From assembly GCA_022606425.2 (NCBI GenBank), contig JAHDVF020000892.1:496001-560000 (forward strand): a DNA stretch of 64,000 nt, in the 5' to 3' direction. This document shows, piece after piece, positions 26,401 through 41,400 of this stretch (the stretch's first letter is position 1; each line of letters opens with the position of its first letter). The stretch is from Lepidostoma basale (taxonomy: Eukaryota > Arthropoda > Insecta > Trichoptera > Lepidostomatidae). The translations under genes were made by a program, and so were the position numbers. The notes beneath the pieces were generated by a model. The model saw only the letters and a program-made list of their open reading frames with translations, had not been told where the DNA came from and did not search any database.

Positions 26401-29400
26401 ACAAGAATAAAGTGGTGTAAAACCAAGTAAAAATGTTTTCAATTTATTTTTTATGTGAACTAAAAGAGAAGGGCAACTTCAAAACATGTCGATGAAAATA
26501 AACTAATATGTGAAAAAAAAAAATATTTTTTTAAAATTCTGAACTAAGAAATTTCCAAAAACAATAAATATATATTTACATGTGACATGATATATCATTA
26601 GATCGATTTAAAACCAAAAATATTTATTTTATTTTATATTGGTTAATGATATATGCCTACATCAAACTACATTTTTCTTCATTCAGTATCAATTTACTTG
26701 TACAAGTTATTTGTACCATAATTATGCATACAACGGATATGTTTTATAGTCGATTTTACGAGGTCGATGTACTCGATAAGGAATAATTTCACAATACATG
26801 CGTAACAAAAATTAATAATACAAAAGCGAATTTTAGTTTGTTAACCCCTTGAATGCTATGATTTTTTTAATACTAGCGAGAAATGGAATTCGCAATTGAT
26901 TTTGAATAAAAAAACATACTTGTATTTTACTTCAAGAGATGGCGCACAGAGCGTCTAGGGATATATGATTTCTCATTCTCTTTTTCTTATTCGTAATACG
27001 AGTGTGTGAGCGAGATGTACTATTTATCGCGAAGAAAGTATTTAAATCTACCATTAACGAGCTATCTAACATTCCTCGGTGGGTATACGATCGGCAATAT
27101 ATCGTTGTTTAGCTTATGCTAGCACTTATGTATATGTGTAATCACAAATTTGTTGCTATACAATATTATACTTAACTAACTAACTAGCTAACCATCACGC
27201 CGTCTCCTCGGAGGGGTAGGCAGAAAGAATGGAACGCCATACTGTTCTGTCCTGACATACGTCTGTCGCTTCCTCTACATTGCATCTTGTCATGGACGCA
27301 CGTCGATTTCTCTGACTCCTCACGTGATCGACATTTAATATTTTGCCACGTGCCACGTTTTCCTCGGTCTTCCTCTATTTCTAGCTCCGTTCACGTCGTT
27401 TACATATACCTTCTTCACCATTCTGTCTTCACTCATTATTTCCATGTGTCCAAACCATCTTAACGACCTAAAGGACAGCACATGGTTTCTCGTCTCGCTA
27501 AAAAAACGGTTCCAACTATGATTTTAAATCTAACCTTTTTCAAATATCTTTTCCTGAGGTAACTCTTGATCGAATGCATCAGGTGCAGCATTCATACTAA
27601 ATATGTTTAGGTTAACTAGTTTATAAAACGGAGCATTTTCTGCAGCGCCCTCGAGATGATTAATTTATAAAAATGACGATCCAATTTATTGTTATTATTA
27701 TATTATGATGAATATATCGAACGCTGCAGAATTTATTTTACTTTAAAAGCATTATCTCTATTAATCAAATCAGTTTATTTCATCAATAGACATTACAAAT
27801 TTATTTTTTAAGGCATCTGTTGAGAACAGGTAAAATAATATATTGTGTATAGTATACTACCAGAAACGCGTGAGAGATGGTTCGACATTAGGAAGACAAG
27901 ATACTCTCCAGAATAAAGAGTATTTGCCTACTGAACGTACTTTCACTAATATGAAAGATGTCGATCTCCGAGGAGACCGCGTAAAACAATCTATGGTGTC
28001 GCTGTCGGAGATACCTATCAGGGGCAAAAGCCGAACACCCTCCAGCACGGCCGAGTTCTCGAAATATCCCCAGAGTAATCTAAAGAAATGGATTAAGATA
28101 TGCCCATCTCTTCGAAGCTGCAAAGAGTTGGTCCCAAGCATTCCCAAAAGAAATGCCGTGGGATAGAGCCACGGAAAGCTATCATATTCCCACATTTAGA
28201 ATAACCTCAGTTTACCATTGTTATGCAAAGTTAAATCAATAGACTGTCTTGCAGACTTTTACAAAGTGTGAGAAGACTGAAGTACCGTCAATCGTACTTT
28301 AAATCAAGAATATTGTGTATGTAAGCATTTATTTATTGATTGTCTCGGAAGCGCTTAAATACACAGAGGCGACCGACATTGCCTTTTGCCCTGATGACGA
28401 GTAATCCGAAGTTCGTTGAGATAAAAAATACGAAATGATTAAACGCTCACTAGGACATTCCGAATATATTAATAAATAATTACACACACAAGCATATCCG
28501 TAACAATATCCATGCGCAACATAAACCTTGTACGCGGATACAATGATACTCGTACTTAATAATAATAATCCAAGATTAATGGGTGATAAAATATCATTAT
28601 AAATAACCACAAGCGTTATGCAAAATTCCAAGAATATTTAAGGGGAATAGCCACTGTGATTGTGTGAATTTTTTTATTAGTTTAATTTAAAGTTTATACC
28701 TTCGAAAATATGTTTATAAAATTTTAGGTCAAAATTTTAGTGAGAGTAGATAGACCGACTGTCCTGACCGCGACGCTAACCGGGTGAAAGCTGCTGAGAA
28801 TTACATGGAAAGGATCAATAAAAATAAAAAAATTAAATATCAAGGACACCACTGGAGATAAAGAGAAAGAACTATCGTATGGTCCAGGACTCGATAGTTT
28901 GATGTAAGTATAAATACTCGTATTTTAGATGATACATGATTTTATAGTAAGAAAAATGGACTAAAAACTTTAAACGCGTTTTTTTCAAAACTTTTTTTTA
29001 AACTGGTCGCATCGATAAATCGAGCAATTGTCAATCGATTTTCAACTTTTTTTTCTTTGCAATGGCTTTCGTTATGCGTTGCCGATTTTGAAAATTTTAA
29101 TTTTTACTATTTTTTAAGACTGCTTGAACACAAGAAAAAATTCAATCGGTCGCTATTTTGTGAAAAATCAAAAAAAAAATCGGATACGCTCAACGATAAC
29201 GGATTATGATAAATTATAATAAACGGATTATAATAAACTTTGGTTTTATTTTTTCAGAGAACCCGTTTTCGAGAAATCGATGCGACCGTGAATTTTTAAG
29301 ACTCTACAGCAACGCTGATAACTTTGTTCCTATTAAATATTTTTCAATAAAAATATATAAAAACTATATTGAATGTACACTTAATAAATGTGTCCCATGA

Positions 29401-32400
29401 TGTCATGTCATATCCCCCCGAGGATGAAATAGGAAAATAGTATGTAAGTCAACGTGTTAAATAAACATTTTTGAATGCTTTAAAAACTAAATAATAAGAA
29501 ATAAAACCGTCCCCAGTTAACCTTACAAGTCGATTTATACTAATCTTGTATTAATCTGCGAATTTCATAACGTATCGCAGAAGACATTATCTTTATGAAA
29601 TAAGCTATATAATACACAAAAAATACTTTCGAATGTTAAACGTAAAGCTACATTATTTATAATAGAAGGATTATTCAACTATATTCCTCGTCCATATAGA
29701 TGTTATAATAATAAAAAATATCAACCAAAGGTTATAACACACCCCTGAAAATTTCACTAAAGGAAGAATTATATGTTTAAAATCATGGTAGAAATACTGT
29801 TATTATAAAACTTATCATCAAGATATAATACAAAGTCAATTGACCTTTCGGATAATCTAATGATTTTACTGAAATCTCTGTATGGAAGTTCATTTCAGAA
29901 CCAATCTGCCTCTGATGACACCGTGACACCGGTGGGAAGAGCAATTAGTCTGCTGAACGCGGTCTCCTCGGAGATCGACGTCTTTCATGTTAGTGAAAGT
30001 ACGTTCAGAAGGCAAATAATCTTAATTCTGGAGAGTATCCTGTCTTCCTAATGTTGAACCATCTCTCATGCGTTTCTGGTAGTATACTATACATAATATA
30101 TTATTTTACCTGTTCTCAATAGATGCCTTAAAAATAACTTGGACTTGGATCTTCTGGCTTACAGAGGTTCAGCTCATGTGGCTATTCCTCTTACGTCTGA
30201 TGGGAACATTGTTGGAAGGTGATACATTTTGTAATGTCTGTTGATGAAATAAACTGATTTGATTTGATTTTAAATGATAATTAAATAAAACGATTATTTT
30301 TAATAACTATGTCCACTTTTGTCATTACTTCGACAGCGACCGGTTTCGCCAGGCTGGCTGACATCGACCGACTCTGTCGATGCCAGCCAGCCTGGCGAAA
30401 CAGACTTTTTGTTTTGTTTTGGGCCATAGACAATATACAGTAAAAATAATGTTATAATAACAAACTACGGCAATCAATTTTTTTTCTATGTTGATTAAAC
30501 AACTGATACTGAACATATAATAGTTAGACCAACACGTGTTGGCAAATAGCGAAAAAAAAAACAGTTTCGCAAAAAGTTGCCAGGAAACATTTTTTAAATT
30601 AGTTTATTTAATCATTCTGTTATGTATTCAACATAAAAAAACTAACTAATCATCACGCTGTCCTCAGCATTCATACATGTACATCGTGTCATGCACGTGT
30701 GTCGATTTATCCGACTCCTCACGTGGCCGACATTTACTCTTTGATTGATTTGATCGTGCCACGTTTTCTTCGCTTTTCTCTATTTCCAGTTCTGTTAACA
30801 TCGTTCACATATATTAACATTATTTTTTCATTAATTATTTCAATGTGTCCAAACTAACAACATATATAAACTAATACCTAATAACCAATTTGATTTATTT
30901 ATAAAAAAAAATTATAAATATCGCACACGGAAATAAATATTACAACAATATATTGTAGTAGTGACGGCATATAATACTATAAGCGTATACAAAAATAACA
31001 ATAAAGTGCAGCGAATATCTACGTGTGCAGATTTCGTTAATCCCAGGCACGAACAGAAGAGTCAGACATCGAACCGAGGTCGCGCGTTCATAATCGTTGA
31101 CGATCACAATTCTCATCGTAAAAAAAAAAAACAAAAAAAAAATCATCAAAAATAAACGAAGCTGGTACGATTTTGTTTTGTATGCGAAACGAGTGTCGGG
31201 AAAGAAAACATGAATGCTAAGTCAGAGGTGCGATAATGTTATTTTGCTGACACAATAAACAATATTTTTAAATAATATTCGAAAAATAAAACGGTTGGTG
31301 GTCATGGCAACAGAACGCTCGAGTCAGGGTCAAAAGATGAAGGGATTTTATCGATATTTCTTCTTGGTTTAGTCCTTCTGCGTCAAATTCATTCTTGAGA
31401 AGTGGACTGCCAGATGTCTTATCAATTTCTATGAAGATGGTCCCTGAGGTCTGCTACCTTGAGGTAAGCCGTCCCATGCTGCATTTATGACCCTTGATTC
31501 TTCCATTCTGGTCAGATGTTCATTCCATAACATTTTCTTTGCCACCCCAATTTTGCAATACCCTCGACTTCGCATTTCCTGCAGATATCTTTTGATGCTT
31601 ATTATAAAAAACATGTTTTTATTGATATAGATACATAAATAACAATTAATTCACTGTTTCTGGAATGATGGTGTATAACTAATTCCATATTTAGTATAAA
31701 ATATTGATGAAAACATTAGTTCTCAAGTAACTATAATATATTTTATGGGATTGACATATTCTGCTTTGCTAGAACGTAATCAAATGACAATTTGTCAAGA
31801 CATTTGATGTCGTATCATGTGGAAACATGTCACTTCCATAAAATATAATATCACAAAACGTATAGAAAACGAATCAACAATAAGAATTAAGTTGACAAAA
31901 AACAATGGTACGTCAAAAGTTATCATTAGATAATGCAACATCTTAACCGGTTAGAAATTGATAAGTAATCGTCGATTGTCCCTTGTCTTGTCTTCTCAAT
32001 ATTCCTTTTTGGTTGCGAGTCTTGAACTATACGAGTATCGGAGTGGTCTAAAATTGATGTTTTCGAGATGTGATGCTGGCGACGAATTCTGCGCATATTC
32101 TGAATAGCTAAAATGCATCAGTCGATCCTTGGCCAGCCGGGCATCAGGACAAGACTCTCGAGCGAGCCATAGTGGATAGTTTACGGGATGGACACGACCC
32201 TAAGCCATGAGGAATGTGACTTAATAAGAAGAAAAATATAATGGAGTACACAGTAAACTATGTAGAGTGACTTTGATAGTTACGTATGACGATAAAATTT
32301 ATTCCAATTAAAAATAAAATTAATTGATATCATATATATTATAAAACAATTAAATCATTTAAAGAATGTTTAATAAACATGACGCTGAATCAATTTAATA

Positions 32401-35400
32401 ACAATCTGCTGGAAAACGTCTTTCAGTTTGCACTTTCTTCCTAGAAAACAGTACAAGATTGTCCCCGAACGCAGCACAAAATGGCGGAATAAACAATCTA
32501 GCATCAGAATGCGACCTACGCAAAACATAACGCCACAGAAACGTGGAATCATAAGCAAATAATACATTTAAGTATTAACGAATAGTAATTATGATTAAAC
32601 ATTAAATATTACCGCAATAACTTTAACTAATTTAAATATTCAAGAAAACAAAGATTTCACACTAGACCAAGGTCGTTATGGGTACAATGTATGAAACGAG
32701 TAAACTAAATATGGAAATATAGATAAAAATATAAAATAACAAAACAAACAAATATTTTAAAAAAAAACGGCTGTCGGCACTTGGGATAAGTTGTTGTGAA
32801 TATTTAAACATTCGATATAAAAAATTACAACACTTCTTTCTTTTTATACCTATAATCTATTCAGAATAGTACAAATAATACATCTTTATTTTGTGATAGA
32901 AAGTAATTGTAAGAAATACTGAACACAGTCCCGTTAATGCCAAAGTGAAGAGCTCAGGATCATCAAAGATAACGTCAATTTCGTTGTTTTCGTGATCATT
33001 TACTAATGGACCATGAAACTAGTTCGCAATTCCGTGTTCATTTATTATTTTCATCTCATAAAATATAGGATTTTCTCTATTGCTAAAACTAAAATGCTTG
33101 ACGGTATTCAGGGAACACCAACGGTGTAATCTGACTATCGAGAATGTTGCAATATAGCAAGTGACGCAATTGAAATACCAGGGTATCAAGATGGCAAGCC
33201 ACAGCGATCTACTATATATGGCGAAGCGACACAGCAACCACACAAGGTTGCATCAATATCGGGTTATCTAAGGGAAACCATTTGGAAAAATAAGCACATG
33301 AGCATCAAGGGCAACATGAGGATCTACAAAACCTGCGTCAGACCTATTTTGACTTACGCAATAGAATCCAGAGTCGACACGGCCCGAACCCAGCAACTTC
33401 TACTCGTCAATGATATGAAATTACCACGATGTATAGCTAGAAAAAACCTTCACGACGGAATTATAAATACAGAAATACAAAGAATTTGCAAGGCTGAAGA
33501 CGAGCATGTCTCTCGTGAGCTAAAAAATAAATACCCACAGATAGCCCGAGATAATCTACCGGAGGGTTTCCGACCACGTTCCTGACCACAGAAAAGATAG
33601 TACATAGTTGACAGTCCATATCCCAGGAGGATGGAGTTGCAACCAACAACAGGTCATCAGATCTATAATAATGTATTATTATTACAATTTGATTAATTGA
33701 TTTTATTGATTATTATTATATATTAAATGTCAGCCACGTGAGGAGTAGGAGAAATAGACGTTCGTACATAACACGATGAATGAATGTTGAGGGGGCAACA
33801 GAAAAATCCTAGGAAAGGACAGTGTGGCGGACCATTATTTCTGCCTACCCCTTCTTAGCAACGCGGCTTGATGGTTAATTATCGAGTTTCTTATAAATAA
33901 ATTACGCGTTTTAATTTTCGAACACTGTTTATTATACGTATCACAATTTAGTTTTATGCGATTGTCGCGACAGCTGCTTCGCCAACCTATGTAAGCATCA
34001 TCAGGTGTTATAAATAAAAACTCAATTGTTTGTAACACCTGACAATGTCAACACAGGTTGACGAAACGTCTGTTGGGTAAATCTCAAAAAATTAATTGTG
34101 ATACGTCCAATAGCAGTGTTTCAAAATTAAAATATTTAATAATGAGAAACTGAGAATACTCCTCATCAAGACCTATGTATGGAGTATCTTGATGTACGGC
34201 TGCGAGACATGGTGCCTATCCGAAAGAGATAAACGGAGACTAGAGGCTTTTGAGATGTGATCCTATAGAAGACTATTAAGAATTTCCTGGAGAGACCACA
34301 TCACAAATGAGGAGGTTCTCCAAAGAATCGAAGGAGGAAGGCACCTGCTCGAGATTGAAACCAGAGAGAGAGAATAATGTTGAAGTATCATAGTGTTTCG
34401 GCCAAAACAATGGATTATCTATAAAAACTTTGTTATTAATTATATACGAAATAAATAATGAAACTTTAGTATCGTTGAGCATACTAAACGGTTCAAAACA
34501 AAATACTTTATACGTATGATAAAAACATAAATTATTTACATCATTTATTTATCACAGTGAACAAATTACGCACAATCCAAGGGTTACTACACCAGTTGAT
34601 TGGTACCGGAACACATGTGTGCGTGATTCATGGTGAATAATATGCTATCTGGTGCAACACACACACAGACACACACACATCCGCATGGTTATCATTTACA
34701 AACACAATAAACTTACATATGGAACAATAAAATCGTTGAATCACGTTGGAAGTGAACTCCATAGACATTTATAACTAACAACTAACCATCACGCCGTCTC
34801 TCCAAAGCGATAGATAAAAAGAATGGACCGCTACAATGTTCCATCCTGACAATGTTCCATTCATACTTATCCATCCAACCCATATGTATGGAAGTGAAGC
34901 TTGAAACTGGCAGAAGAAGAATAAATGCCGTAGAAATGGGACCACTAAGAATAATGTGCAGAATATAGTGTCATAGACCTCGTTGGGATGATGCTGTGTG
35001 TCGATGACGGTTTAGCCTCTCTCGGGATGATAAGAGGTCGAATGATATAGTATTGACACTGATAAAGACTTTGATAATTTTCTCCTCGTCTCGAATATTT
35101 AATGTTTTCTGTTAATGCTCTCCGAGATGATCTGGTGATTTTCAGATAAGGGCTATATAAAGACTACTGATAAGAAGGTACACTGCCCTTGAATAAGGGT
35201 GCGGTAAACAGAATGCTTACCGCCGATATGCATATATCTTTAAGGAATTTGGATATTAGAAAAAAGGCTTGGTTCAAAGTTTAAGAGATAAGCTCCATCC
35301 GCAATTTGGGACACACAAGATGAACCAAAGTACATTACAACAGAATACCGAACGAAGATATAAGGAAAGAAAGTGAGGCAGATGATTATGTCCTAAATAA

Positions 35401-38400
35401 AATTAATAAATGATCACTAAGATCAGTGGTTCCCAAAGTGGTCCGTACGGACCCCCAGGGGTCCCTGGGATCATTCAGAGGGGGTCCGTGGAAAATATAA
35501 AATTATTTCGGGGTCAACGTTGAACAACGTCAGGGGGTCCGCGCAAGGTTACGGCAACTTTTTTTTTTAGCTCATTTGGGAAAATCGAACGTCCGATTTT
35601 CACGAATGTCGACAACGGATTCCAGATTATTTTTCTATTGGCCTAATTTTGCTCTGTGTCAGCTTCAAAAACTCATTTTATAGTAAAAAAAACTAAACAA
35701 AAAAAACAATATGACGAAAGTAGGCGGTCTGCACAAAATAAAAGAAATCAGTAGGGGGTCCATGGGACAAACAAGTTTGGGAACCACTGACGTAGATGGT
35801 TTGGACATATGGAACGAATGGATGAAGAAAGAATTATTGAGAAAGTATACGTTAACGCGATTAATTTCTACGAGGTAACGGCGTGATACTACGAGTGACC
35901 CAAAGAGCCATGGAAAGAGCCATGTTAGGAATAAGCCTAAGAGACAGAGTCAGAAACGATACGGTGAGAGAAAAAACAAAGGTCACTGACATTATCCACC
36001 GGGTGGCGATTCTAAAATGGCAATAGGCAGGTCACGTAGCTAGAAGCTCGGATGAAAAGTGGACAAGAAGACTGCTGACTTGGAGACCGTGGACGGCGAA
36101 GAGAAGTGCAGGGCGACCGCAACTACGGTGGAAGGATGATCTGAACAGACACGTTGGAATAACCTGGATGCAGTCTGCACAGGATAGAGTGACATGGAAG
36201 CGAATGGAGGAGGCCTTTGTGCCTATGCATTTTGTAAACCTTATTATAAATAGCCGTATTTATTTATTTTTACAATACAAAACAAAAATTTTAAATGTCG
36301 GCCACGTGAGGGAGGATTCGGATAATTCGACGTGTGTGCATGACACGATGTATGAATGTTAAGGAAGCAAGAGACGTATGTTAGAAAAGTACAATGTGGC
36401 GATCCTTTATTTTTGCCAACTCCTTCGGAGAGACAAAGTGATGGGTAGTACCTAATGATAATGTCACAATGATGTCATCACTGGCGGCATTTTCGCAAAG
36501 AAAAAAAAATACTCAAAACAAAATATCAAGAAACAAACTGTTTGTCCTCCATTACCCGGATCCGATTAGCAAATTAAATTTCGAAATTAAGGTATTTATT
36601 TCGAGATTGTTTTAGTAAATAATTATACCAATTTCGCTGATTATCCTCGATTGTAGGATCGCGTTTCGGCATCTAGTTAGAACTCTCCAGCAGATAACTG
36701 GGGGCGAATGTCAAAGGTCCACGAGAAAACCTGCCACCGGCCAAATTGCCGACTTCATCATGCTGTGATCGATACATGTGCCCGCAATCACGTCACGTGG
36801 TTTTCTCATTATCTGTTATATTTGCATCATTCGCATTACATATTGTTTGTTTTCAAACTTGCACTAAATAACTAACAAATCATGTAATGAAATGTACAAA
36901 ATTGATACAATACAAGCTATGTTGGTACTTATGGTCGTGTTTATCATATTTATGACGCCATTTTAAAGTAAAACTATAATTTAAATGCAACATTTGTAAA
37001 TTTCATATCTACTACAAATTTCGATGATGGAATTTATATTAAATGAATATAAATAAAAATAAAATTTTAATTTAGAAAAAAACAATAGTATTTACTGCAC
37101 ATTTTGCAATATATTAACTATCATTTTGCAATATCCCTTGTGATATAAAAAAAGTATTGAATCAAGTCAACACAAAATTAAGGAATGTGTACCGATTTTC
37201 GATATTTCCCTCGACGATAATTCAACCTGATATCCCGATAGCCATTCCCACAGACATGTCCACAGGCAGGTTGAACTTTGAATTATAAATGTAACGTGTC
37301 GTACTGATTGCTGTCTTCGGCTAGATACGCCTCTCCTAAACGCTCGCCGACCTAAATAATATGATTACTTCAAAACCGATTTTAAATTAATACGAACGGA
37401 CTTTTACCGCTGTCAGTTTATTTGAAGGCCCCGAGACTGTGATACAACGATCCAGCACAGCTTGACTTTAATAGTTCCGACACATAAATTATTTACCTTG
37501 CATAGAAATAGCACTGCAAAATAGGTCACAATGTGTAATCACAAACACAGTCCACTGGATCGATTTGCAAGTTCCTTTGATATAATATTTCAAAGCAAAT
37601 GTAAAGGAGTGCTAATACCATAGACAAAATATTAAATTTAATAATATTAACACACTTAACGCGAATGGAAGTTCTACCTTCAGCGCAGGGCAGGGTCTTA
37701 CTAACAGCGTAAAAACTACTTATATCGAATATTTTTTACTCGAATGCTGTATACCAATATCTATACAAAGATCTGCACGATGGATTATAGAAATAACTAA
37801 CTAACTAACCATCAAGCTGTTTCTCCGGAGGGGTAGGCAGAGAGGATGGATCGCCACACTGTTCTATCCTGATATAACTCTCGCGCCTCTTCTACATTCA
37901 CACATCGTGACATGCGTCGCCCTGGGGAGCAGCATTACCTCTGAAAACAACTTATAAAAACATTGGTGTGGGGTGTTTTACTGTAAAGCTGCGAGACTTG
38001 GTGCCTGGGCGAAAGAGAACGCAAAAGACTGCAGGAATTTGAGATGTGGACCTATCGACGAATTGTTCATGCTTCATGGAGGGTACGCGAGATGGATTGG
38101 TCATGTGTTGCGACACGAATGTTTCTTGCATGATGTAATGAAGGGAATGGTCGAGGGATCGATTGGCAGAGGACGACCTCGCCAGGAGTACCTAGACCAG
38201 ATTTGCCGAGATCTGGCCTGCACCTCTTATGCGGAGTTGAAGAGAGTTGTCGAATACCGAGCGGAGTGGAAGAGGAGATGCGTCGCCTTGCTCTAGACCA
38301 ATCATTAGATTGAGACCGGAGAAGAAGAGAAGACATGCACACTCGTCGATTGTTCCTACTTCGAACATGGCCGACTTTCAGTAATTTGGTCATGCCATGT

Positions 38401-41400
38401 CTTCTTTTACCCTTCCTTGACTTCTTATTCCATTCACATTACTTTATATATTTTTTAACCATTCTTCCCTCATCCATTCGTTCCATATGTCCTAACCATC
38501 TTAGTGACCCTTTATTAATTTTATTTATCACGCATTCATCCGCCTTACATTCCTTTCTTACCTCATCAACTCGGATTAGGACATTTTTAGTGTCAGTGAG
38601 GCAGTGTTTATAAAAAAATATATTACAAATTCTGGAAAAAGTACTGCCTCACTGACGTCGACCTATTTTGGGATCCTTCTGAGATATATTATATTTTTAG
38701 TTTCATATCGTTATTTTATTTTTGTTTCACCGTTTTTTGTCCAAATGGGTCGTCTTAATGTTTTTCGTTTATTATGTCTCATTTGTGTATAATAGAAATA
38801 TATAAATAAATAAAATAATTAGATAAATAAATAAAATTATCATACACTGTTTTCTTTTTTTTTCTGCAAACACAAAACAATTTTATAAATATTTTAAAAT
38901 AAATCATTGTTTTGGCGGAAACACTATGATACATCACAATTGTTAGCTGTTAAATTGAAAACATTGTTATATTATTACATAATACCACAATTAATTAATT
39001 TAATTTCTATGTAGCGATGAGGTTTGCAACCCATCACACCGCAGGGCGAAAAGAGAAGGATGGAATGCCGCATCGGTTTAAGCGTGACAGTCCATTATTT
39101 CTGCCTACCCTTTCGGGGAGACGGCGTGATGGTTATTTTTTTTATTTATTTTTATTTATACGATTTAATTTGGGAGTATCGTGAGAGGACTCTCATTACT
39201 GATACCCCACTATTTATGACATGACTTTTTTATACATTATTATAAACAGGAAATATACTTATTGTAAAAAATGATACATAGAATTACTTAAAACTAACTA
39301 AACTAAATAATCGACCAAATAACAAATTATGGCAAGTAAAAATTACAATTAAATTTAAGTTTTTTAAAAGTTAAATAATTTTAAAAGTTAAATATTTAGT
39401 TAGTTAGTTAATTTCTATATAATTGTAGCGACAGCTTTTTCACCAACCGATATTCGAAATAGCTGTCAAGCCGATATCTTGGAAATCAAATAAATAAATT
39501 GTGATATTAGAAGTGTTTCAAATTAAACAGTACGAATTATGTCTCCAATAATTGCAATAATTGTGTATCCACGTGAATTCTGTGTCGTTAAGTTGGTACC
39601 TTGACGTGGTATGAACCTTTGGAACCGACAATTTGCCGGAAAAGGCGAATAAGCGTATTGAAAATAGGTAATATGAGGCTAAAAATGTATTCTAAAACAA
39701 CATTTCGAGCTACAAGGCTAACGAGAATTGAATTCCTCTTCGCCTCGCTGAGCGAGCAGTGGCGGTTCCCCATATCACAAAAATAACATCTAGAGTTTAA
39801 ATACATTATTGCAGTAACACGAACAGAGAAAACACCACAATCATACTTAAAAGTCATTTGACGATTTTCCTATAAAATAAAACTTCTTCTTCTTCTTCTC
39901 CGGCTGTCTACAACCCTTGGTGGGTCTTATAAAACATATCAGAGGATTCTTTGAGAATCCCGTCATCTTGGAGGCTATCTCTTTATCTATTTTTATGTTT
40001 CGGGTGGTTATCTTCGACAGCGTCAGCACATACTGTTTTATCTCCCAGCATGCAGAACCATCCTGACTCTGGTGATGCCGGTGGGGAGAGCAATCAAACT
40101 GCTGAACATGATCGCTTCGGAGATCGATGTCTTTCATATTCGTGAAAGTACGTTCAGAATACACATACTCTTGACTTTGGAGAGTATCTCGTATTCCTAA
40201 TGTCGAACCATCTCTCATGCGTTCCTGGTATTATATATTTATTATATTTAACCTGTTCTTAATAGATGTCTTATATATACAGTATACAGAAGGATATTTG
40301 AACCCAATTACTGTATACAACATTTGAGCTATTGATTCTAATGATATGTGATAGGTAGCTAATCTATCGCCATTTTATTATCACGTGAATTATACACCAG
40401 TCCAAATATAGTGTGACAATCACACTGATACCGCCTGGAATCGAACCTGGGACCTTCGATGTGGCAGTCGAATGATAGCATGTAACATATAAAAATTAAA
40501 ATTAGTCAGAGTACCAGGGACAGAACATTAAGAGCCTAATGGGTTGATATTTAAAGTTATGAAAATATATTTTTTGCTATTTATTGATTACGCAAAGAAA
40601 CTGTAAATATGTAAAGACATAAAGCCAACGGGCATTGCACCCGTTAAAAATAAGACAATAACAACTGTGAACAATACAAAATGTATTCAATAGACCCGGT
40701 TTATGTTTCTTTAAAGGACAAAACTAAACAAATGTAAAATACGATTTCACAGAAATAGGTTGGAGTAATAATAATAGTACACTATTTTTTTAATGAAATT
40801 TAAACAAAACGTGAAATATCGCACGATTTGACAAGAGCGTAACTTTTAAACATTACAAAGATAATATTGTGATCCATCTCAAAATACAAGTTTTTTTTAA
40901 TTATATAATCTCTTAATCAATAATTTGTTATGGAGATGTTAAGTAACCAATTATACATTAAATAATTCATTCCAATAAAAACGTCTGTCTTCTAGAAGTT
41001 TTATTATATTTTATGAAAATGACACGTTTTTAATTGCTATGAGATTATCAAGCAATATTATTATTATAACGAGCACCGTTAGAGCGGGTCGCCTAGCATG
41101 GATCGGGCACGTATGCCGAGCCGAAGAGACCAGAGCAATCAAGACCCTGTACGTGTCTAGACCGACTGGAGTAAGACAATAATTAGACTAGACAGCGCAT
41201 AATGTACAATGTTCTGGCTGATCTGGCTAGTTTGGGCGAATCGAACTGCTTGGATCAAAAGGCGCAGGATCGAGGAGCTTGGCGAAAAATCATCAAGGAG
41301 GCTAAAACTCTTCAAGAGTTCTATGACCATAGGAAGTAAGTAAGTATGAGATTATCAAATTGATCTTATAATTTATACTTTGGGAATTAAAAAAAACAAT

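Larger units (their letters stand above)
34779..35862 (-). mobile_element. GETA-LINE with inverted 5' part, carrying two later insertions
   Basis: Minus tail 34779-34862. The plus interior starts 34873 and is interrupted by an unidentified 356-bp block (about 34972-35327) and by the hAT MITE (35424-35789). It ends near 35862 in GTATACGTTAACGCG. Removing both insertions gives continuous LINE sequence. Confidence 0.8.
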
